A program made the translations under genes and the position numbers. A stretch of DNA of 64,000 nt from JAHFTW01 sp038046785 (GTDB lineage Archaea > Thermoplasmatota > E2 > JACPAO01 > JAHFTW01), in the NCBI GenBank assembly GCA_038046785.1, contig JBBSVM010000002.1:124001-188000 (forward strand), written 5' to 3'. Numbering within the stretch: position 1 is the first letter of the stretch; each line of letters starts with the position of its first letter. Positions 58,114 through 64,000 of this stretch are shown here, in pieces. A model generated the notes under the pieces. The model was not told where the DNA came from. It was given only the letters and a program-made list of their open reading frames with translations, and searched no databases.

Positions 58114-59518
58114 CGCGGCGGCGCTGGAGCAGGTAGATGGGGAGCCCGAGTCCGCCAAGCACGAGCGCCAGCGTTGTCGGGCCGGGGAACTGCAGGAAGC
58201 TTGCCACCAGGACGCCGAGGCTCGAGAGCCCAAAGAGCACCGGCAGAACAGGTCCGCCCGGGGTGCGGAAGGGGCGCGGCCAGTTCGGCTTGGTGTGGCG
58301 CAGCCAGAGGTGCGCGGCCGCAGTGGCAACGTGGAACGCGAACACGGCGGCGACAACGGTGACCGCGAGCTCGACGTAGAGGCCGGTGAACAGCAGCAGG
58401 CAGCTCCAGATGGCCGTGATGAGAAGTCCGAATGCGGGGACGCCGCGCGCATTGAGCCGGCCAAGGCCAGGAAGGAAACTCAGGTGTTGCGCCATGGCGT
58501 AGCTGATGCGGGGCGCCGTCAAGATGTAGGAGTTGAGGGTGCCGAAAACGCTCACAAGGGCGAGAATCCCCACCGCGAGTGCGGCTCCGGTCCCAAGCGC
58601 CCGCGTCGCGGCAACGGTGGCGAGGTCCTTTCCAGCCGCAAGAGCATCGAGAGCGCCTGAAACGCTCACCGCGTAGAACATCGCGCTTGCGACGCTGAGG
58701 TAGATGGCGGTGGTGATGAGCGGTCCGCCCACAAGGGCAAGCGGCACATTGCGCTGCGGGTTGCGCACCTCGCCCGCGACGTAGGTCCCGGTGTACCAGC
58801 CGTCGTAGGCAAACAGGAGGGGAACGAGCGCCGCCGCCATCAGAACGAACGTGTTCCCCGTGCTGGGTTCTGCGACGAACGCCTCGGGGTCAGCGGGCGA
58901 GAAGAGGAAGACAACGGCAACCAGGAGGGCGAAACCGACGCCTTTTGCCACCGTGCTCAAGTTGGCAATGAGGCCGCCAAAACGCACGCCAAGGGCATTG
59001 ATGCCCGCAAGCAGCAGGATGGCGGCAACCGCAACGTAGGCGTCGCCGTAGCCGGGCAGCGTCAGTCCGGTTTCCCACGAGCCGAGGACGAGCGGCGTCG
59101 GCTCGCCGGGAAGGCCGCCCGACGAGCCGCGCGCGAGGTCGAGGACGATGCCGACGAACTTGCCGAAGGCGGCTCCGACGGCGGCGACGGTTCCGGTCAT
59201 GATGACCCAGAAGTTGGTCCACCCGTACAGGTAGCCGGCGCCCGGTCCGAACGCTTCGCGCAGGTAGACGTACTGGCCGCCCGCTTGTGGCATCATCCCG
59301 GAAAGTTCCGCCACCGTGAGCGCGCCCACGATGGTGAGGAGGGCCGCGATGACGAAAACGGCAAGCACCAACCACGGGTCGGGCAGGATGTCCACCATCT
59401 CGGCAGGAAGGAGCAGGATGCCGGAGCCCACCATGCTTCCGACGATGACCATCGTTGCCGAGAAGAGGCCGAGGCGGGGACGCAACCCGGTTTGTTCGCT
59501 CGCATCCGCACCAGCCAT
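58100..59518 (-). CDS. APC superfamily amino-acid permease
   Basis: 472 residues, twelve helices. The first helix is ATMVIVGSMVGSGILLLPAE, the typical unwound APC helix; AELSGMMPQAGGQYVYLREAFG and FAYDGWYTGTYVAGEVRNPQ mark the LAT-like branch. Probably exchanges or imports amino acids. The box ctaaagcg (59543-59550) on the minus strand is 25 bases before the ATG. The next gene upstream is a second, related permease with the same kind of promoter, so the two are transcribed separately. Confidence 0.9.
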   Translation of the reverse strand: MAGADASEQTGLRPRLGLFSATMVIVGSMVGSGILLLPAEMVDILPDPWLVLAVFVIAALLTIVGALTVAELSGMMPQAGGQYVYLREAFGPGAGYLYGWTNFWVIMTGTVAAVGAAFGKFVGIVLDLARGSSGGLPGEPTPLVLGSWETGLTLPGYGDAYVAVAAILLLAGINALGVRFGGLIANLSTVAKGVGFALLVAVVFLFSPADPEAFVAEPSTGNTFVLMAAALVPLLFAYDGWYTGTYVAGEVRNPQRNVPLALVGGPLITTAIYLSVASAMFYAVSVSGALDALAAGKDLATVAATRALGTGAALAVGILALVSVFGTLNSYILTAPRISYAMAQHLSFLPGLGRLNARGVPAFGLLITAIWSCLLLFTGLYVELAVTVVAAVFAFHVATAAAHLWLRHTKPNWPRPFRTPGGPVLPVLFGLSSLGVLVASFLQFPGPTTLALVLGGLGLPIYLLQRRRVTSA

Positions 59519-59570
59519 CGCCCCTTCGAGCGGGGCCGCATCCTAAAGCGTTCTGGGCAGAGTGTTTGCT

Positions 59571-61118
59571 CTACGCCTGCTCGGTGTCGGCGCGGTCCGA
59601 TTCGCGCGTGGCGGAACCGTCGCGGTAGCGGCGCTGCGCGAAGTAGGCGGGGATTCCGATGGCCATGAGGCCGAGCGCGATGAGCGCCTGCGCCATCGAG
59701 GTCAAGAGAATGCTCACGACGACGAAGATGGAGGCAAGCAGGAAGACGATGGGGACGAACGGGTAGAGCGGCGTCTTGTACGGGCGCTCCACGTCGCGCT
59801 TCGTGCCCTTGAACCCGAGCCAGCGCACGCCGCGCATGCGCATGTGCGCCAGCGCCGTCGGGATGTAGAACAGGAAGATGCCGAACACCACCATCGTGAC
59901 AAGCTGCTGGTAGCCGCCCGTCATGACGAGCAGGCTTGCCCAGATGGCGGTGAAATAGATGGCCCACGCCGGCGTGCCGTGCTTGCTGGTCTTCGCCATG
60001 TTGCGCAGCAATGCCCCGTCGCGTGCGAAGGCGAAGAAGATGCGCGGCGCAGTGAGAATGAAGCCGTTCACGGTGCCGAACACCGAGACGAGTGCCACGC
60101 CGGAGATGAAGTCGCGGCCGGGTACGCCAAGGACTGCGCCGGCCGCCTCGGGGGCGATGCGGGCGTTGTCCACGCCGAGCTGCACTGCCTGGTCGATGGA
60201 GATGACGTAGAAGTACGACGCGGCGAGCGCGATGTAGATGAGGCTGGTGATGAGCGGCCCGATGATGAGCGCCAGCGGCAGGTTGCGCTTGGCGTTGCGC
60301 ACTTCGCCCGCAACATAGGTCGCCTGCGGCCAGCCGTCGAACGCAAAGAGGCTGAGCGCGAGGGCGCCGCCGAACGCAATGACGAGTCCGGTGCCTTCCA
60401 GGCCGCCGGTGAAGTCGCCGTCGCGTCCCGCGAAGGCGTCGGGGGCGACTTTTCCGAAGGCACTGCCGAGGACGAAGACGATGAAGACCAGGGCGCCGAG
60501 TCCCGCCACTTTGGCGATGGTGGCGGTATTCTGGATGGGGCCGCCCGCACCGGAGAAGCGGCCGTTGATGTAGGCAAGGAACAGGATGACCGTGATGGCG
60601 ACGAACGCCATGCTCCAGGAGGGCAGCGTGATGGGGTCAATCTGGATGAGGCGTTGCAGGCAGTCGCCGTTGGCGTTCGAGACCACGCAGGGTCCCTCCG
60701 CGATTTTCGAGGTGAGCTGCACCTCGAAGCCCGGCATTGTGCCGCCCAGGCGCTCGACGAAATATTTCAGGAACCGGCTGAAGGCGACCGCGACGCCGGC
60801 GACGATGCCGGTCTGGATGACCCAGAACTGCGCCCAGCCGAACATGTAGCCCCAGAAGCGGCCCAGTCCTTCCTTGAGGAAATGATACTGGCCGCCCGAG
60901 CGTGGGAACATGGCCGACAACTCGGCAAACGTCAGCGCGCCAACAATCGTCAGCAGCGCGCCCGCCACCAGGACGAGAAGAATCATGCCGGGGCTGGGCA
61001 GAAGTTCCGCCATGTCGGCGGGCAGGAGCAGGATGCCGGAGCCAATCATCGAGCCGACGATGATGGTGATGGCCTCGAACAGTCGGAGATTCTGCTTGAA
61101 CTTGATCGGCCCGCCCAT
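59571..61118 (-). CDS. APC superfamily amino-acid permease (second)
   Basis: 515 residues. First helix ITIIVGSMIGSGILLLPADM, then AELSAMFPRSGGQYHFLKEG and FAFDGWPQATYVAGEVRNAK, so a paralogue of the gene at 58100-59518. A loop with two Cys (EGPCVVSNANGDCLQ, about 138-153) is on the outside and could form a disulphide. The tail is charged (RRYRDGSATRESDRADTEQ). ATG 61118 is preferred to GTG 61130 because ctaaaggg (61143-61150) is 25 bases before it. Substrate unknown. Confidence 0.9.
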   Translation of the reverse strand: MGGPIKFKQNLRLFEAITIIVGSMIGSGILLLPADMAELLPSPGMILLVLVAGALLTIVGALTFAELSAMFPRSGGQYHFLKEGLGRFWGYMFGWAQFWVIQTGIVAGVAVAFSRFLKYFVERLGGTMPGFEVQLTSKIAEGPCVVSNANGDCLQRLIQIDPITLPSWSMAFVAITVILFLAYINGRFSGAGGPIQNTATIAKVAGLGALVFIVFVLGSAFGKVAPDAFAGRDGDFTGGLEGTGLVIAFGGALALSLFAFDGWPQATYVAGEVRNAKRNLPLALIIGPLITSLIYIALAASYFYVISIDQAVQLGVDNARIAPEAAGAVLGVPGRDFISGVALVSVFGTVNGFILTAPRIFFAFARDGALLRNMAKTSKHGTPAWAIYFTAIWASLLVMTGGYQQLVTMVVFGIFLFYIPTALAHMRMRGVRWLGFKGTKRDVERPYKTPLYPFVPIVFLLASIFVVVSILLTSMAQALIALGLMAIGIPAYFAQRRYRDGSATRESDRADTEQA

Positions 61119-61162
61119 TGCGCCGCCCACCCGGCCGGGAGGCTAAAGGGTTCTGGGTTGCA

Positions 61163-61564
61163 TCACCGAACGGTGAATCCGGCTGCCTGGAGTGCGGCCT
61201 GCGCCTTCTCCAGGTTTGCTTCCTTGACGAGCAGGTAGTCGGTGTCGAAGGTGGAGAGCACGAAGACGCCGACTCCCGCGGCGGCAAGCGGAACGGTCAA
61301 TCCGGCGATGACGCCGGTCGTCGTGAACGGGACCGGTCCCTCCAGTTTGAACGCGCGCCACCCTTTTTCGGCGAGGTTGACGAACGGCGGGACTGCTGCT
61401 TCGGGGCAGACGACCGACAACTCGTCCGGCGTGCGCGTGACCGAGGACATCTGCGAGTTGACTTTGAGCGCCCAGAGCGGCACCGGCGCGTCGGGGCGCA
61501 GCCGGCAGACGGCGTAGCGGCCGGGCAGGAGGGTGAGCGGAAAGGAGGTGGGTGGGGTTGTCAT
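61163..61564 (-). CDS. ACT-domain protein
   Basis: 133 residues resembling the CASTOR/DUF2241-type double ACT proteins that bind amino acids. Marks are LLPGRYAVCRLRPDAPVPLW at the start, SVVCPEAAVPP and GVIAGLTVPLAAAGVGVFVL, the ACT-like second half, ending in an LEKAQAALQAAGF helix. It may sense amino acids, in line with the permease next door. It overlaps the upstream membrane protein gene by four bases, so the two are coupled. Confidence 0.8.
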   Translation of the reverse strand: MTTPPTSFPLTLLPGRYAVCRLRPDAPVPLWALKVNSQMSSVTRTPDELSVVCPEAAVPPFVNLAEKGWRAFKLEGPVPFTTTGVIAGLTVPLAAAGVGVFVLSTFDTDYLLVKEANLEKAQAALQAAGFTVR

Positions 61565-62787
61565 GTGGGCCTTCGTTTGGGTTGGAGGTGCTGGCGCGCG
61601 ACGTCGTCATCGACGCGGCGGGCGGTCTCCGCGTCCACGCCGAGCATGGTCATGGATTCGGAGAGCAGGAGCCGCTCGTTGGCGCCGAGTTTGCCATCTT
61701 GCCACGCGGTCTCGACGAGGCGGCGGTATTTGGCGGCAGGAGAATCTTCGCCCGCAACCGCCTTGCGCCGTTCCAGGGAGCGTTCGGCGGCGCGCTGGAG
61801 TGGGAAGGCGACGAAGACGACGGCGCCGGCGACGATTCCGCCGATGAGAAGGCCGAACGTGTCGCTGAGGAAATTCTGCGCCACCTGCGCTGTGATGAAG
61901 AGGGCGGCGAGTCCGACGGAGGCGAGGGTTCCGGCGCGCAGCCGTCTTTGCGTGAGGGGGACGCCGAGCAGGTTGAGACGGACGAGGGCGAAGGCGACGC
62001 CGGCGAGCCCGACCAGGGTCACGATTCCGCCCAAGCCGTAGTCCTTCCCCCCGCTGGCGTCGTTCAGGAGTTCGATGGTCGCAACTGCGAACGAGGCCAG
62101 CATGACGCTGACTGGCACCCACCGCGACCAGGTCCCTACGCGGCCGAGGCCGAGGAGGCTGAGCGCGACGGCGGCAGAGCACGCCCCGGCGACCAGGAAG
62201 ATGCCCGTCGCGAGGGGAGTCAGCTCCGGGTTGTTGGCGGCGAAACCGACGTTGTTGCCGACGAGGATGGTCACCTGAAGGATCAGGTGGCTCGCCATCA
62301 GGAAACGCGCGCGGTCCGCCTGGCCTTCGGGGCGGAGCCGGATGCGGGCGAGGAGGGCCGCGCCGACGGCTGCGGTGGCGGCCAGGTAGGCCCCGTAGGC
62401 GACCGAGTCGACTTCGCCGAAGAAGGCGTTCACCTCCGTCCCGTAGATGTCGATGGGGATGCGCGCGCCGGCCACGAAGATGAGCATCGGTGTGAGGGCC
62501 AGCGAGCCAAGGCCCGTGGCGAGGGCCGCGACGAAGTGACGCTTGCTTTGCGGCAGCTGCTTGACGTCGTCCCAGAAAGCGGCCACGATGAGGCCCGCCG
62601 ACGCAAGCGCAACGAGGATGGTGAAGCTGTGCGACGGAACGATGAGCTCCTTGTGCGGGAACTCCGAATAGCCGCCGGCAAGAGTGAAGACGGCATAGCC
62701 GAAGGCGTCAATGACGAAGAACAATCCAAGCAGGGTGTTCGGCCGACGGCGCGGCTTGGCGGCGAGGATGAAGACTCCCAGGACCAA
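61561..62787 (-). CDS. Polytopic membrane protein with TerB-like tail
   Basis: 408 residues from TTG 62787. About nine hydrophobic helices occupy residues 1-330, in a layout like seven-helix sensor domains (SHSFTILVALASAGLIVAAF, GGIVTLVGLAGVAFALVRLN). The last 60 residues form a small helical domain, YRRLVETAWQDGKLGANERL and SMTMLGVDAETA, resembling TerB or DnaJ-associated tails. The first helix may be cut: the frame is open upstream to a CTG at 62859 that would complete it. Function unknown. Confidence 0.65.
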   Translation of the reverse strand: MVLGVFILAAKPRRRPNTLLGLFFVIDAFGYAVFTLAGGYSEFPHKELIVPSHSFTILVALASAGLIVAAFWDDVKQLPQSKRHFVAALATGLGSLALTPMLIFVAGARIPIDIYGTEVNAFFGEVDSVAYGAYLAATAAVGAALLARIRLRPEGQADRARFLMASHLILQVTILVGNNVGFAANNPELTPLATGIFLVAGACSAAVALSLLGLGRVGTWSRWVPVSVMLASFAVATIELLNDASGGKDYGLGGIVTLVGLAGVAFALVRLNLLGVPLTQRRLRAGTLASVGLAALFITAQVAQNFLSDTFGLLIGGIVAGAVVFVAFPLQRAAERSLERRKAVAGEDSPAAKYRRLVETAWQDGKLGANERLLLSESMTMLGVDAETARRVDDDVARQHLQPKRRPT

Positions 62788-63010
62788 GCCGAGGACGGCG
62801 GCGCCGGAGCGGATGAGCGCGCCAGGTGAGGTGTCGAGCAGGCTGAAGTCAAACGCCAGAGTCCTCGACCTCCGCCATTAGGGCACGACCGGGGCGCCTC
62901 TATTTTGCCGCAATGGTCGCGCCGCTGGGCGGCGCGCGGTAGAGGGTTGCGGGGGGCACCCCCGCAGTGGAGCCGAAGGCTGCACCCCTAAGTCGAGGAG
63001 CGGAGCGTCC

Positions 63011-63268
63011 TCACTTGAAGTAGTCCGCATTGATCTGGATGTACTTCTTCTCCGACTCCGGAACCTCGTCCTCGGGGAAGATGGCGTTGACCGGGCAGGC
63101 GGATTCGCAGGCGCCGCAGTCGATGCAGTCGTCCGGGTTGATGTAGAGGTGGGTGTTGGCGCCGAATTTGGCGTCATCCTTCTTCGGGTGGATGCAGTCC
63201 ACGGGGCAGACATCGACGCAGGAGGTGTCCTTGGTGCCGATGCACTTGGAGGTGATGACGCGGGTCAT
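63011..63268 (-). CDS. Dicluster (7Fe/8Fe-type) ferredoxin
   Basis: 85 residues. The first cluster site is CIGTKDTSCVDVCPVDCIHP, as in Thermus-type seven-iron ferredoxins with a long first spacing; the second is CIDCGACESACPVNAIFP. The acidic tail (EDEVPESEKKYI) is typical. A low-potential electron carrier for oxidoreductases such as 2-oxoacid:ferredoxin enzymes. A box aaccgttaag lies about 32 bases before the ATG, so a short leader is likely. Confidence 0.95.
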   Translation of the reverse strand: MTRVITSKCIGTKDTSCVDVCPVDCIHPKKDDAKFGANTHLYINPDDCIDCGACESACPVNAIFPEDEVPESEKKYIQINADYFK

Positions 63269-63332
63269 GCTCTTCGACGATGCGACCCGGCCCGTCCTTC
63301 TTAACGGTTGGTGATTCGGGGAGTCGAAAACG

Positions 63333-63989
63333 TCAACTGAAGTACGCTTGGAGGATTTTCTTCTCGGCGGCCTTCAGCCGGTTGTGCGCCGCCGCCTTGG
63401 AAATCCCGAACACGGTGGCGAGAGCGAGCAGGTCGCATTTGCGCGGGTTGTCGTAGAAGCCGAGGGCGAGACCCATCTTGACGATCTCGACCTGTTTGGG
63501 CGTGAGTTTCTCCTCGTAGTCGGAGAGTGGGTGTTCCTCCGGTTTCCATTCGCCCCAGCGGATGAGTTTCATGTTCATCCCGGCGCGCTTGAACGAGTCG
63601 CCGGCGGTGCGGATGACCTCGCCGATGTCCACCTTCGCGGCGGTGATGATGCCGACGGTCATCCAGCCGGCCTGGATGATGATGGGGCGCAGGATGCGGT
63701 CCGGTCCCAGGGCGCGCAGGGCGGCGGTGAAGGGCGCCTTGAGGAACTTCATCTTGTCCGGCGCCGGCTCGACCAGGATGGAGAGCGCCTGGGCGTCCTC
63801 GCGCAGCAGCGTGACGTTGGTGTAGAACTCCTGCATCTGTGCCAGGACGAGGCGGTACGTCGCGGGCGGGGCGAGGATGGTGAAGACGTTGCGCGTTGGA
63901 AAATGGTCGTCATCGAACCGGATGTGGTTCATCAGGACGCGCGCGTCAGGGTTCGCCTTCGTGAAGGTGGAGACCGGCCAGTCCGGCAT
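63333..63989 (-). CDS. HTH_10 (bacterio-opsin activator type) regulator, possibly truncated
   Basis: 218 residues to the last visible in-frame ATG. The C-terminus is an HTH_10 domain: LTPKQVEIVKMGLALGFYDN then KCDLLALATVFGISKAAAHN and RLKAAEKKILQAYF. The N-terminal part (1-150) is a sensor-like domain with strands around FTILAPPATYRLVLAQM and AGWMTVGIITAAKVD. The frame stays open to the window edge, so the true start may lie outside. Probably a transcription regulator for energy or redox genes; the ferredoxin gene next to it is a candidate target. Confidence 0.85.
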   Translation of the reverse strand: MPDWPVSTFTKANPDARVLMNHIRFDDDHFPTRNVFTILAPPATYRLVLAQMQEFYTNVTLLREDAQALSILVEPAPDKMKFLKAPFTAALRALGPDRILRPIIIQAGWMTVGIITAAKVDIGEVIRTAGDSFKRAGMNMKLIRWGEWKPEEHPLSDYEEKLTPKQVEIVKMGLALGFYDNPRKCDLLALATVFGISKAAAHNRLKAAEKKILQAYFS

Positions 63990-64000
63990 CTCGACCTGGA

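Overview
This is one contig of a GC-rich (roughly two thirds G+C by eye), gene-dense archaeal genome. Archaeal markers are the ribosomal proteins eS1 (S3Ae) and eL15, Spt5, SecE, RadA, a family-B DNA polymerase, archaeal-type aspartyl-tRNA synthetase, the archaeal riboflavin reductase, a NurA nuclease, an HVO_0476-type zinc protein and an HTH_10 regulator. FtsZ, two surface proteins with PGF-CTERM-like tails, many lipobox lipoproteins, and bacterial-type GrpE and MscL fit a euryarchaeon, perhaps an aerobic relative of Thermoplasmatota; the sequence alone does not settle the lineage. No rRNA, CRISPR array, transposase or phage gene was seen. One tRNA gene, tRNA-Arg(CCT), is present.

Layout. 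1-7.9 kb: two BCP peroxiredoxins around a GyrI-like protein, NurA, a degenerate nuclease-like protein, riboflavin reductase, a TraB protein and two M28 peptidase lipoproteins. 7.9-12.6 kb: tRNA-Arg, a lamin-tail/phospholipase D membrane protein, rhomboid protease, gamma-carbonic anhydrase and a DUF1015 protein. 12.6-16.6 kb: a tandem array of four related lipoproteins. 16.6-21.4 kb: MscL, GrpE, DUF1761 and two paralogous PGF-CTERM-like surface proteins. 21.4-30.9 kb: eS1, small regulators and zinc proteins, a striking Cys/His-rich helix-hairpin-helix protein, enolase, and FtsZ flanked by two Asp-box lipoproteins. 31-37 kb: an amino-acid transporter, SecE, Spt5, a candidate structured RNA and a membrane-TPR/winged-helix module. 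37-44 kb: YchF GTPase, eL15, RadA and small proteins. 44-52 kb: PolB, EVE protein, UbiB-like kinase and AspRS. 51.7-58.1 kb: a pentameric ligand-gated channel homologue, a sugar-dehydrogenase-like lipoprotein and a haem-copper oxidase locus (coxII with a fused blue-copper domain, diverging from coxI-coxIII-small membrane protein). 58-64 kb: two APC transporters, ACT protein, a membrane protein with a TerB-like tail, a dicluster ferredoxin and an HTH_10 regulator.

Besides genes, three kinds of non-coding structure stand out. A TATA-like box with a core close to CnTTTAk lies about 24 bases before the start codon of some twenty genes, so many mRNAs are probably leaderless; I used this to choose several starts. 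Intergenic palindromes built from 9-base units (ncncagatt) occur three times, and two further 9-base-phased elements have a different core. Polypyrimidine tracts follow the highly expressed ribosomal protein genes and look like terminators.

Functionally the window suggests an aerobic heterotroph (terminal oxidase, amino-acid transporters, secreted peptidases, sugar-dehydrogenase-like protein) with a rich and partly novel set of surface lipoproteins.
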